Source: Atherinomorus stipes (Eukaryota; Chordata; Actinopteri; Atheriniformes; Atherinidae). From it: DNA of 64,000 nt. This document shows, piece by piece, positions 33,181 to 44,154 of the stretch (positions within the stretch are counted from its first letter, which is position 1; each line of letters opens with the position of its first letter). The notes below the pieces were generated by a model. That model saw only the letters and a list, made by a program, of their open reading frames with translations, was not told where the DNA came from and did no database searches. The stretch covers positions 476,501-540,500 of the forward strand of contig JALJCO010000083.1 in assembly GCA_023101725.1 (NCBI GenBank), read 5' to 3'. A program made the position numbers and the translations under genes.

Positions 33181-34372
33181 AAAAGATACAGTAGATCAAT
33201 ACCACTATAAAAAATATTATTACTATTATTATTATTTATTTATTTATTTATTTTTTTCACAAAAAGTCTACATTAGTTATTCCAATAGGGGGAAATTCAA
33301 TAAAGTTTTTTTTTTTTTTTTTTTTTTCCATTTCATTTTCATGAGGCTAATCCAAGAGATTCCTGGACACCTCTTCAAAGTTTCCTGTGGGAAAGTTTTC
33401 ATTGATGTATACTTCAACTTTTATGGGGCTACAGCTCCCTGTTCATCTTACAGATCAGTACACGCCAACATAAAGCATGAAACCACAATGTTCTAAGTCT
33501 TTTTGAGTTATAGAATTATAGGATGCAAACAGTTTTGTGTGAATTGAAACTGCACAAGTGACTTAAGTCTATATCTGTACAGTATACAGTGAGCTTCCAC
33601 TTTTAGAGAAAAAACAATTTACTCAAGTGCGGCAGCGCTGGCTTTAGATGCTGGAGAAGCTTTTTCAAACCGTACTTTATTGCAACCATCTCTCAGGAAA
33701 ACTTCAACATTTGTTCTGCAGCCCTCACCATGTTGCTTTTATCTTAACACTCATTACATTAAAAGCCTAGAACAAAGTCTTGGAGAGTTAAAGGAAAGAC
33801 TTGAATGATAGACGTGTATTTAACTGGTGGTGATTGTCCTTGTCAGCAGAAAGTGATGTTGGAGTGAGACGTGTCTCAGGGCAGTTGTAGGTTAAACTCT
33901 GTCTTTCTTCACTTCCTTGTGAGTGCCCTCTCCAGATTCCCCCCCAACACTTAATTGAATGTCAGTCAGAATGAAGGTGAAGTGCTTAAGGGGAATGGTA
34001 TAGTGGTATAAAGGTAAAGTGTGTGTGTGTGTGTGTGGGGGGGGGGGGGTGGAGGTCAGGCCAGCTTTCTAATCAGGCAGTGGTTTGCATCTGGGGGGTC
34101 AGGTCAAAGCAATTAACCAACAATGCTGAGGACACTGCCTGAAGGACTCTATGATGTACTGTGTGATACAGCAATCATGAGGGTTCATCGACTCTTTCAC
34201 TTGGCACAATCTGTCTTATGACTTTTTAGATCACTAACAGAATATTGTAGCACATTACAGATGCAATTAAATTAATCAATGACTATTTTAAATAAGTAAT
34301 AAATCGCTCTTGAAATATTTTTTCTGTCTACCTTGGTTGATGGCTGAAATCATTGGTGGAAGTTATGTAAAC
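33181..34372. other. No gene recognised; T runs and a GT/G repeat
   Basis: It contains TTA/TTAT repeats at 33216-33256, a T run at 33305-33327, and a (GT)n run followed by a G run at 34019-34049. The remaining DNA shows no gene. The 144-aa frame at 33062-33496 is mostly translated low complexity after the LINE relic. Confidence 0.5.
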
Positions 34373-34620
34373 TTAAAGGGGAAGTTTTGTTTTTGTTTCA
34401 ATCTGGACCTATTTGAAATACATTCATTTACTCACCCAGACAGTTTTGGTGTAACTTGAATTCCTTCGGGAGATATTAAGATCCACTTCAGATCAGCGTA
34501 TGTCCAATATAATGGAGATGATGCGGGCAACCGCGCGCAGCCTCTAAATAAGGCATTATCTGCCACAAGCTCCTTCATTTCACCAATGTTTTGTTACGAA
34601 ACATTAATCGGACCCCCCCC
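34373..34620 (+). mobile_element. Partial TTAA foldback relative of the 27.3-kb family
   Basis: It starts TTAAAGGGGAAGTTTTG and continues TTTCAATCTGGACCT, CATTTACTCACC, TTCGGGAGATATTAAG, AAGGCATTATCTGC and CTCCTTCATTTCACCAATG, parallel to the left arm at 27324. The right arm is not found; the similarity ends near a C run at 34612-34622. Confidence 0.5.
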
Positions 34621-34794
34621 CCGTGAGCTAGAAGTGGCTTTTTTGGGGTGAGTCATCCTTATTGACAGCGGCAGAGGGAAAGGTTCAAACGACTTGGGTT
34701 AAAATCACCTTCAAATGGCTCAGCTCCGATCAGCATGCAGTGGGAACCCCAGACCTTAAGTAGGTTGAGCTGCAAATTTGCATGATGACGTTGG

Positions 34795-35093
34795 GTGGTA
34801 CAGATGCGGGCATGAAAAAGTTCCACCTTTTTCTGCCAGAAGTGGTGCAGTAATAGTGCACTATTACTGCACTATCACTGGCTGAACGATTTGTCCCGCG
34901 ATATGTCATCACGCACAGTGTCCAAACTCGGTGTGTGGAAACGTCCTTGTTCCGGGCATTCATTTATGCTCTGAAATCGTTTCCCCTGGGCACACAGGTG
35001 TTTCTCTGTGCGATTGAATTAGCAGACAAGTCGCAGGTAAGTGGCTGGCATTCAGCTGAAAGGGGAACTTTTTCATGCCCAGATCTGTACGTG
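34795..35093. mobile_element. Small inverted-repeat element, GTG target duplication
   Basis: Arms 34798-34824 and 35064-35090 are inverted copies with 25 of 27 matches (both GTACAGAT..GGGCATGAAAAA). GTG flanks both sides, suggesting a 3-bp duplication. The body of 293 bases has no coding potential. A perfect 28-bp palindrome lies inside. Confidence 0.7.
34845..34872. repeat. Perfect 28-bp palindrome
   Basis: The left half GTGCAGTAATAGTG is followed directly by its exact complement with no spacer. It could extrude as a cruciform or serve as a dimeric binding site, which is inference. Confidence 0.97.
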
Positions 35094-35764
35094 CCTACAT
35101 GTTGACATCCCGCCAGTCACATCTAATAAAATGTACCAAAACAACTCTGCTTCAACCACAAATTCACGTCACCTGTGCTAAAAAATCATTTGCTGATTTT
35201 TGTCCATTATGAGCACACTTTATCCCATAAAGTGTATAAAATCTAAATTAAAGCGCCTTTTTAAATGATTTAAGACATAGACAGTGTAGACATTTATGTT
35301 CAAATGTGCTCAGTAAAAAAAAATTGCAAAGTTCATTAAATTGAAAAAAAGATGAAATAGAAGATTGTTTTACATATCTCTGAACTTTAACGGCATCTCA
35401 TTCTTAATTTGTAGGGTTTAAGTGGAGTTGGTCCACCCTTTGCAGCTTTAATGTTCCAACTCTTTTGGGAAATCATGCGATTTTTTTTCATTCTCCCTGA
35501 AAGGAGATCATGCACAGATGCTGGGTGAAAAGGCTTAACTTAGTCTTCCCTTAAATTCATATCATACATGTCCTGTTGAGTTGAGGTCAAGTTGGTCAAG
35601 TAACTTTATTTTGCTTCTTCCAATCTTTGCATATGGATTGAAAAATGACCTTCAGCTTTGTTGTAGCAGAGTTAGAATAAAGAAAACTGACAGAAGCTTC
35701 TGAAGTAAGCAGGTGTTCTGGATTTATCAGCATCTAGGATGCTACTAGATGATCAAAGCAGCAT
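35094..35764. other. No gene recognised
   Basis: AT-rich DNA without recognised repeats. Nothing supported. Confidence 0.5.
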
Positions 35765-35930
35765 AAAGGGGTGATGACATAGAGTTAAAAACTAGTTTAT
35801 GTTGTTGGAATACTGATATGTAAATACTCAAAGAAAAAAAGGATTTTTAAGGGAGATTGTTTTGAAACAGACCTCACTTCCTAGAATAAGTGGGCGGGAT
35901 GATATGGAGCTTTACGGGGAAGGATTATTT
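35765..35930 (+). mobile_element. Truncated copy of the 50.3-kb TTAA element
   Basis: AAAGGGGTGATGACATAGAG, TTAAAAACTAGTTTATGT, GGGAGATTGTTTTG, CAGACCTCACTTCC and GATGATATGGAGCTTTAC match 50281-50445 in order. The similarity stops where a purine-rich tract begins. Confidence 0.65.
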
Positions 35931-36290
35931 GGGAATTTAAATTTGGGAAAAGGAGGAGGGGGGGGGGAGAAAGAAAGAAGAAAACAGAGGAGAGATAAAA
36001 GAAAAAAAAAAAAAAAAAAAGAAGAGAGAGGGGGGTCCCCCGGGGGAAAATTATTTTTAAAATAAATATAAAATAAAGAAAAGAAAAATCTTAAGAAGAA
36101 ATAGAAGGGAGGGGGGGGGGGGGAGGGGGGGGGGAGGGGAAGGAGGGAGGGGGGGGGGGGGGTGATAGGAGATAGAGGGAAAAATAAAAGAAAAAAAAAA
36201 GAAAGAAAAAATGTGATGATAGACTGTTGAAGAAGAGAGAAGAGGAGAGAGAAAAAAAGAAGGATATAAATCTCAGAAAAATTCAACTCG
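35931..36290 (+). repeat. Polypurine tract with long G runs
   Basis: It is almost entirely A and G on the plus strand, with G runs near 35958-35967, 36111-36122, 36125-36134 and 36149-36162, and an A run at 36003-36020. The Pro/Phe-rich minus frame and Lys/Gly-rich plus frame are artefacts. It replaces the rest of the TTAA element expected here. Confidence 0.85.
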
Positions 36291-38716
36291 GCATAATCAG
36301 GAATAAAAATAAATACACACCACAAACCAGAAATGATGGCTGTTAAAGGAACATTATAGGAAAATTACATGCTGCTTTGCGTCTTTATAATCCTTCTTTC
36401 CTCCAACATGTCATAGCTTGTTACTTTGATCATGAAGGTGGCATATCTCTATAGAGTTTTAGACTCTATTATATAACAGACCAGAATATTCATCACAGAA
36501 GTTTAGAGAAATTCACAGATCCAAGGCAAAACTTACAGAAGGGTGGAACGAGGAGAAAAATTAAATGGGAACTGCCAAATAATTTTCCATACACCCATAG
36601 AAGTTAGCACGATTAGGCTATTGATGTTTTAGTGGCGTGGATTTCAATTCACACCAACTTCTGACAGACAAATAATTAATGGGCTGACATAAAGAGCTGA
36701 ACATGCATCCTCCATCTTTGTAGAACAAAGGAGAGGATGGCAAAGTTAAGAAATAGGAAGTCTTCAAGTTTTGGCTGAAGGTACATCTCCCACAACTACT
36801 GACGTCCATATTACCAGTTAATTTACATTTTCAAATGAAATGAATTTCTAAAATGTAAATAAAAAATGTAGAAATTTCCTCCAAAAATGTTCACAATCAG
36901 GTTAAAATATTATAAATGCTACTTTTGCATTAAATTGAGCTAAGGCCATGCATGTAAAAAGGTTATTAGATGAAGTGTAATAGTTCATCTAATTCATCGT
37001 CTAATTTCATCATGTATTGCTTTGACAGCTACGTACTATTTAAAGGGCTTTAACATCTCCCTTGTTTACCCGGTTTCACTTTCTCATTCCGGCTCATCAG
37101 AGATCCTGGGCAGTTGTCTCATCTCCATGCTTGTCACTTGGAACCAAACACTCCTGGAGAAAATTGGCCCCTTTTCTTGCAGTTGGAGAATTTAGCATGC
37201 TCTCCATCTCCAGCACCTCGGTCATTTTGCTCTTCAGGCTGTATGCACGCTCAAAATCAACACTTCAGTTGCTCGCTGGAGTTCATTTTACGATGTGAAC
37301 TGATGTTCTGACTGAAGGTTAAGAGCTTGTCTGCCAGGCGTAAGGATGTGTCAAGCTTTACACATCAGGTATGGGGGCTTTATTTTCCACAGCGTGTCTG
37401 GTAACCAGTATTTTATGCACTTGCTTTGATGAAGAAGGGAAATATATTTTTAGCCTGGAGTGTGGCTCATATTTCAAGAAATTCAAGGACACTGAGGTTT
37501 CTGTTAGGTCTGAAATGGGTGTGCAGGATGCATTCAAAATGCTTGAAGGTAGAATCAAGAATTTTCCCCATGAAAATAAATGCTAGACTTGTGTGAGTGA
37601 AATCCGGCTCAAACCGCACCTTTGGGCCCCTACTCTCATGTGGTGGTGAGTTTTGTTTGCAGCTCCTCCTCCCCTGGCTGTATTTTGTCTTTTTCCTTTG
37701 TTTTGGTGTGTTCTGGACATTTCTGGGCAGAGATTTACGTATTGTCTGCAGCTAATAACAGAGCTAAGGGCATAGCGCTTTGTTGGGATGAACTTGTCAA
37801 TTGGAGCAGACTTTTTTTGTTCGTTATTTAAACGTCAACTTGAGCTGACACCAGATTCATTCAATTTCTCGCCTAAAAATGGCGGATGTAGCAAAGAAAA
37901 GGAAGTATTGAGCGGCGAAAACATAGACCGTTAATAGAGAGGGACGAACCTTACTCTCACGTGACCCGTTGGTTTCTAAGGAGCTAAAAGTGAAGCCAGT
38001 TGGGGGTGTCCCACCGTCGCCATCTTGCCATGACACGTGTGTCGTCACTCCTGGAAATCACAAAAATGGGCAAAGGCGAGGCCGCTCCAAGCCGCAGGGC
38101 AAATGATTGACAGCTGACATACTCTGGGCTAAACGCTAACCAAGCTAACTCGAAACTAACAGTAGCTAACGAAGATTAGCCCCCTTAGCGGCAGGGTGAA
38201 GGTAAGACACGCTTAGACTTAATGTTAGCTGACTAAAACCGCCGTTGTACGGCTCTGCTACAAACTGAGACCTTCCTGAGAGCAAACAAGGAGCTAATAG
38301 GAGCCACCGGTCAATCAATGTTGTCGCATGTTGTTTGTTTCTCTGAGTACTGTACAGTGGGACTTTGGGCTGGACTTGGTTGGAGATCCACTCCTGGGAA
38401 GATTTACAGCTTCCTTGAATGTTTTGTACTCTGACAAATATTTCTCACTGAGGAATAATGGACTCATCATACTTTCAAAATAATCTTATAACCCTTTTCA
38501 GATGAGTGGGCAGCAACAACAGTGACATTTTGGTAACACAAAATGCTGCAGAGCAAAAACACTTCCCAAACTCCTGCCTTCATAGAGGCGCGTACACTGG
38601 AGTTAATCAGTTAATCATTTCAATGTGATTAGAAGCACCTGGCTGCTACTCACCCTCTTAATTCCTGTGGAGCAGTGAGGACAAACTTAGTTTTCCACAG
38701 GTTCTCTCTTCATTTA
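36291..38716. other. No gene recognised
   Basis: Unique-looking DNA. A 71-aa frame at 37371-37586 and overlapping frames at 37062-37311 have protein-like composition but no domain I recognise. A GC-richer stretch at 37875-38200 has GGCGGATGTAG, CACGTGACC and GCTAAC words of an unidentified repeat type. Confidence 0.4.
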
Positions 38717-38717
38717 G

Positions 38718-38926
38718 CAGGGGTGTCCAGCTCCAGTCCTCAAGGTGCCACAATCCTGCAGATTTTTCACATTTCCCTGCTCCAACACAACTGAGTCCAA
38801 TTCAGGAGGCATCATGTAATTCATAGGCTGTTGGATCCGTTCAGTTTGAGTCAGGTGTGTTGAAGCAGAGAAATAGTAAAAACCTGCAGGACTGCAGCCC
38901 TCAAGGATCAAAATTGGACACTCCTG
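38718..38926. mobile_element. 209-bp palindromic hAT-like MITE
   Basis: The left end CAGGGGTGTCCAGCTCCAGT and the complement of the right end CAGGAGTGTCCAATTTTGAT are inverted. Most of the two halves are inverted relatives (CAATCCTGCAG / CTGCAGGACTG; TGCTCCAACACAACTGA / TCAGGTGTGTTGAAGCA). This is a frequent fish MITE. Flanking 8-mers TCATTTAG and GCATCAAG match only partly. A right-end relative is at 60110-60156. Confidence 0.7.
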
Positions 38927-39189
38927 GCATCAAGGGTTAGTTTTCATCAGATAAATGAAAGTGTGATGATGTTCATGAGAGGTTTTATGTAACCAGTTGT
39001 AAAACCAGGCATGCACCAGTTTGATCAATAATTTGTTCATTTATCTTGTTCTCATATCCAAAACCTTATACTTTTTTTCTTTTTAAAAAAAGTGTTTAAA
39101 AAAGAGAGAGAAATCCAGCATCCGAAACACCCGAAAGACTCAGACATCCAGAGCTTGTTTATAGAATGGGGGGAATCTTTGGACCATTT

Positions 39190-39972
39190 TTTGTTTTCTC
39201 TCTAACTTGTCATGTCATCTACTAGCAGCAGAATGATGATCTGGCTGCTTTTTTGTGTTAAAAATTTACTTTGCCAAGAGGAGCTTTATGAATATAAGGC
39301 TCCTATTGATATTCAGAATTAATTCTTTTTTATGACTGGTTTTTTATAACTGCATTTTAAATGATATTGCTGGACCCGACAAAAGAAAAGAGAAGGTTAA
39401 GAAAAGAATCGAGAAAGAGTGGACCAAAAGCAAAAGACAAAAAAACAGAGTGAAAAAAAGGGGAAAGCAAAACAAACAAACAAACAAACAAACAACAACA
39501 ACAAGAAGGATACACTAACACAGTGAACTGCTACATCTACACACATACCCATCACAAAACACTCCAGGATCAAAGTTCACCTAAAGGAAGACCTGCAGGT
39601 GTAACCTCGCTGGAAACACCTTATATAAAGACATCTACTGGAGTATCATCAGATCATACATACACACACAGAACTGCGCAGAAAAGAGGTAAAACCTGGA
39701 CAGAAGTAGATATTAGTACACACCCAACATCACAGTGTCATCATGCAGAATAAAAGGTGCTCTGGTGATGCAGTCATGCAGATGCAACCTCGTCTCTGCA
39801 AAGAGGGGGAAGCCCGCACGGCTCAAGACCCGGGCCACCAGCAGCCGCTGTGAGGCCCAGATCCCAGCCCCCCCCCCAAAGGGACAGACATGCATCCACC
39901 CAGACAGTGGCCCCCCATGGTCTTGGAGCCCAGGCCCCAGTGGGCCAAAGCCAGCACCCGCCCCAATGCCCC
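39190..39972 (+). repeat. Copy C of the 30.6-kb repeat, longest version
   Basis: It follows copies A and B through ACTTGTC..GTC, GAGCTTTATGAATATAAGGC, a (CAAA)n run at 39468-39497, GATACACTAACACAGTG, AGGAAGACCTGCAGGTG, ATCAGATCATACATACAC and GGTGATGCAGTCATGCAGAT. It then continues into a GC-rich stretch (39790-39972) absent from A and B. This suggests A and B are truncated at the right end. The stretch is rich in CCAG/GGCCC words and has no domain in any frame. Confidence 0.65.
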
Positions 39973-40159
39973 TTATAATATAAATAAAAATTAATTTAAC
40001 TAGTAAGGCACCCAAGGTGCTCAAGGTAAAAAAAGAAAGAGAAAAGAAAAGAAAAAAAAGAAAAAAGAAAGCAAGTAAAAGATCATATTTAAAAGCAAAG
40101 GTGTCCCTGCATCTTTGTACCTCATAACACCACCATTACTGAACTTTAATTATGATACC
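39973..40159 (+). repeat. A/G-rich low-complexity DNA
   Basis: AAAG-type irregular repeats at about 40026-40080, after AT-rich DNA. Confidence 0.7.
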
Positions 40160-40480
40160 AATACATTTCATTTAAAAGTGACTTATAAAAACACCCAAGG
40201 TCACTATAGAACGACATTAAGGACACATAAAAGCATTAAGCAATATGAAATAAAATAAAGACAAACTAAAACCACCATCAAACCAACGAAAGACAAGGCT
40301 GAATGCCCCATGATGGCCCAGTGGTAAGACAGGCTGGAAGAACAGAGAGCTGGCAGGTGTGAGGAGATGTAGCGGGTGGGGGTGTTTAGATGGAGAAGGT
40401 CAGAGATATAGGAGGATCCATTTTATGGAGAGTCTTGAAGGTAATCAGAAGCAGTTTGGAAGCAATTTGAGTCTTTCATT
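40160..40480 (+). repeat. Probable interspersed repeat fragment
   Basis: ACTTATAAAAACACCCAAGG, GGACACATAAAAGCATTAA, GAAGGTCAGAGATATAGGAG and AGAGTCTTGAAGGTAATCAG resemble words of a common fish repeat with LINE-related ends. Boundaries and class are uncertain. Confidence 0.4.
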
Positions 40481-41535
40481 TTCATTTAGAGAACTCAACA
40501 CTCAACAGGTCATCATTTAGAAGTTTGACACTTAATTAAAGAAAAGGCAAAGAGAAATAATACTGAGCATTAATTTTCCCTGAAAGTTTTTTATACGTCT
40601 AACTATTGCTTCTCACTTCTTCCCGTTTGTACCGACTCTGAAAACGACTAGGACTGAACTCACTTGACTGTTTTTGGTTCTCATATGTGTGTGGAAGCTT
40701 GTATTATTAGCTAGATCAAAAATTCCAGCAGATGTTTACCACAACTGTGATTCTGACTCCTACGTGCTGAACACTGACACACTTTATGTGCAATAATTAA
40801 CTCTTCCTCCCCACAGTGACAACAAATGGCACAGACAGCCGAATGACACAGTTTAGATTAAAACAGATTTATCGCCTGCATCCTTCCTCCTGCAATAACT
40901 TCGCTTTGCAGAGCAAGACTTTGGCTCCTGTGTTTACTCACAATAAGTTTCTCGACACAGTTACTCAGCTGTCAGTCGAGGATGTCGCCTCGTCTCGCAT
41001 CATTGTCCTTTGTTTATGTTGCTCCTTTCAACCTTCCCATCTTTCAGTGTTCAACAATAGTTCCCCTGTTTGCTGCTTCCAAGTTTAGCTCTGCCTGGCT
41101 CATTTGAAAGTCTAATGCTTGCCTTCACTTTTCCCAGCACACTTGAAGAGCTGTGTGGTAGCTGCAAACACTTAATCAAGCCTTTGCGACAGTGCAGCAA
41201 TCAGAGATAACAGGGCAGGAATATGGGTCATCCTATGCTCTGCAGTGAGCCAGTGGATGCACACAGATGAGGCGCCGACCCTCACTGCTGTTCTCAAGAC
41301 CCTGTCTGGTCTCTCGCCGAGAGGTGTCACATCACATCATAGAAAGCATGACACCAAAGGAGAAGGAGGTATAATACTACCTGTTCCATTACTGCAGGTT
41401 ATGACATTACAACGACATGTGTCCATAAGGTCAAACTGATACAGAAATAAACTCAGCTTTTAAATATTACAAATAAATTCATAGAAATACTGTAATTTTC
41501 TGTAAGTGCAACGTTTATCTGACAAACTCCCAATT
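40481..41535. other. No gene recognised
   Basis: Mixed unique-looking DNA. Frames at 40816-41088 and 41245-41439 have no recognised domain. Confidence 0.45.
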
Positions 41536-42428
41536 TTAAAGGAATAGTACACCCACAGAATGATGTGTGTTCATTTTCTACTCACCCTTATGCTGAGTTA
41601 GACTGTGGAGCACTCTTAGTATCTCAAATGGAGCCGGAGATCGGACAGGTTTCATTTTCCCCAAACTTTTATATAATGGAGGTGACAGTTTCTTGAACCA
41701 AAAAAGTCCATAAAAGTCCACTAAAACTTGGTAATTTTCCTCCATACTGCTCATCCAATATAATCCAAGTGTCCTGAGTGGGTAGCGTCCATGATTTACT
41801 TCAAACGACATCATTTAGTATATTTTTATAGCCTACACAGTAGTACATCTAGCTGCCGCAAAGCGCGCCCCTGTGAGTTCATGACATTACGGAAACCGCA
41901 GCATTCAGCGCCTACTCTGCTGATAATGCAAGCGTAGAAGAAGAAATTCACTGTTTACATTGTGCTAAGAGTGATCGAGCTGCGGACAAACACAAGAGGG
42001 GATGACGATTGATTTAAACAAGAAAAAAAAAAAAAAAAAAAACGCGACGATCTTGTCTGCCGCGGCTTCCGTAGTGTTGTGAACTCGCAGGGGCATGCTT
42101 TGTTGCAGCTAGATGTAGTACTGTTTGAGCTATAAAAATATACTAAATAATGTAATTTTGAGTAAATTATGGACACTACCCACTCAGGACACTTGGATTA
42201 CATTGGACGAGCAGTATGGACGAATATTGCCAAGTTTTTGTGGACTTTTATGGACCTTTTTGGTTCAGTCGCCGGTGAACTCCATTATATGAAAGTTGGG
42301 AGAAAGAAAAACCTGTCCGATCTCCGGCTGCATTTGAGATATTATAAAAAGGGTTCCAGAGTCTTACTCAGCATGAGGGTGAGCAGAAAATGAAGGCACA
42401 TCATTCTGTGGGTGTACTATTTCTTTAA
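41536..42428. mobile_element. TTAA-flanked foldback element, arms about 400 bp
   Basis: TTAA lies at 41536-41539 and 42425-42428. The left half and right half are inverted copies over most of their length: AGGAATAGTACACCC at one end and GGGTGTACTATTTC at the other, and inside ACTCACCC..ATGCTGAG with CTCAGCATGAGGGTGAGC, AAAGTCCATAAAAGTCCAC with GTGGACTTTTATGGACC, and CCAAGTGTCCTGAGTGGG with CCCACTCAGGACACTTGG. The central spacer of roughly 100 bases (about 41945-42060) has an A run at 42023-42041. There is no transposase. A short relative with the same ends is at 50150-50282. Confidence 0.85.
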
Positions 42429-42795
42429 AGGGACACCGTGTAACTTTTGGCCACTAGGGGCATTAAACCTGTAACCTCCGACAGGCCACACAGCTGTCAC
42501 AAAATAAAGTCGTCCATATCCATGTTTTGGAATCATATTTGCAGACCACTTTGACCAGTTGATTTGACGTCATCAAGCCAAAAATAAAAGCCCTCCAGGT
42601 CACATGATCCAGTGAGAGACGGATCCACTCCTGCAAAGTTACAATGTCTGGTATTTGAGGATGGCGGCCCCCTTGGAGCACTGACATGTGTCAAGTGCTG
42701 TATTACAGTATGACCCCATAAACCATCTGTTATTATACAAAACATTATAATTTTTGGCTAATGTTTGGATCTAAAGTGACATGGTATCCCTTTAA
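42425..42795. mobile_element. TTAA-flanked MITE abutting the foldback element
   Basis: The left end TTAAAGGGACACCGTGTAAC and the complement of the right end TTAAAGGGATACCATGTCAC are inverted. TTAA at 42792-42795 closes it. It shares the TTAA at 42425-42428 with the preceding element. A fragment of the right end recurs at 46681-46779. Confidence 0.75.
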
Positions 42796-42828
42796 ATCTG
42801 GAAACATCTGTGTAGTAAATGCAGCTTT

Positions 42829-42905
42829 AACTTTAAGGCGGGTGGATGATGTTTTCCAGGAGGATTTTTTACTATATTGCTTAAAATCTCCTTCACACCC
42901 CAATT
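42829..42905 (+). repeat. Copy of the 3.3-kb repeat start
   Basis: CTTTAAGGCGGGTGGATGATG, GGAGGATTTTTTACTATATT and GCTTAAAATCTCCTTCACA parallel 3297-3365. Confidence 0.55.
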
Positions 42906-43159
42906 ACAGACAATTAATTAAATGCTGTAACACAAAAATTGAAAAAATTTGTCACCTGTGGAATGGACAGGACTGAAAAAAAACGAATCCAATTGTCTTG
43001 AACGGCCCATGCTTACTTATGATGATATGTCTATCAAATTTAAAGGCTGTTTTTCTGTTGGAAGAAAAATTTGTTCATTTATTCACACAAATATTACAAG
43101 AAATACAATTCCAGTTACTACAATTAGTTATTAAGCTGCATGGTGTCAATATTTAAAAG

Positions 43160-44112
43160 GATAAAATAATATTTCTTGGGGTGACAATGGACAAATCATT
43201 GGAAAAATCACTCTTAGCAAGTGGAAAAACAGTTTCAAACAGTATTGGAAGACTAAACAGAGCAAAGTAGGTTTTAGATGTATTACTACTGTGCAGAGAT
43301 TTAGAATAATAACTATGAAAGGTTACATTCATTCGTCATACTCCAGAAGCAATCAATACGCTACATTCATAAGGTGGGATATTGAGACCCACTGTCTGTT
43401 TTTATATTCAAGACTACTAAAGTTCACAGATGTAGCTGCATTTCAAACTCCACAAGTCTAATTCCAGGCTGAAAATCATTCATGACATGGAGGTGGCTTA
43501 CAGTGCAAGAGGAAAACTTAACTTCAATCGTGTACATGCCAGTACAGCAAAAAGAGGTCTCTGTGTATGTGGCATGAAACTGGGACAGCATGAGCTTCAA
43601 AAGAATATAAATTGTATTAACTGTATTAATATTATAAGAATGTATAAATCTGAAAAAATTGAATAAAATAATTACAGTACAACAAAATGGTTTAACAAAA
43701 GTATTGAAATGAAGACTGTGTTCTTGGTTTATGTTTATGATGTGTATTGTTTATTTGTGCTGCAGATTGTTTCCTAAAAAATATGTAATGATATAAACTA
43801 TTATTTAAAATACAGTAATATGGTATAATATGGTAACGTATGCTATCGTATAATGTGCTTTGGTATATTATAATTAAGGAGGGTAAATAAATGAATAGAT
43901 ACACAGGAAGCAGGGAAGAGTTATTTTGAGTTATGGGGGTGATTAAATGAGTTTATACCTTCCTCAACTCCTTTTTAAACATAAGCATTTACTTCAGATG
44001 TGATGGTTGAGAAGGAATGTCCACCCACATATTTTGCTATCTGCATATTGTGTTTTTATTATATTCATCATGATATTGAAATAAATATATACAAACAAAC
44101 AAACAAACAACC
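43160..44112 (+). pseudogene. LINE relic: RT C-terminus and 3' UTR
   Basis: The plus strand encodes IIFLGVTMDKSL followed by SNSIGRLNRAK and a stop, then in other frames RLLKFTDVAAFQT and ARGKLNFNRVHASTAKRG then CVCGMKL. This order matches the region downstream of the RT catalytic core in a fish non-LTR retrotransposon. After the coding remains come an AT-rich 3' UTR with GGGGGTGATTAAATGAG, CCTTCCTCAACTCC, an AATAAA-type signal near 44080 and a terminal (CAAA)n tail at 44091-44110. That tail order is typical of a LINE 3' end. Many stops and shifts mark it as dead, and the 5' part is missing. The 3' UTR resembles the minus-strand fragment at 29555-29705. Confidence 0.7.
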
Positions 44113-44154
44113 TGGTCTAATGTGAATAAAATGCCATGTGCTGTATATTGCAAA

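Noticed and set aside
33062..33496. 144-aa frame
   Set aside because: Only its first residues belong to the LINE relic; the rest is Tyr- and Phe-rich low complexity.
35862..36325. 137-aa Pro/Phe-rich frame and Lys-rich opposite frame
   Set aside because: Both are produced by the G/A-rich tract.
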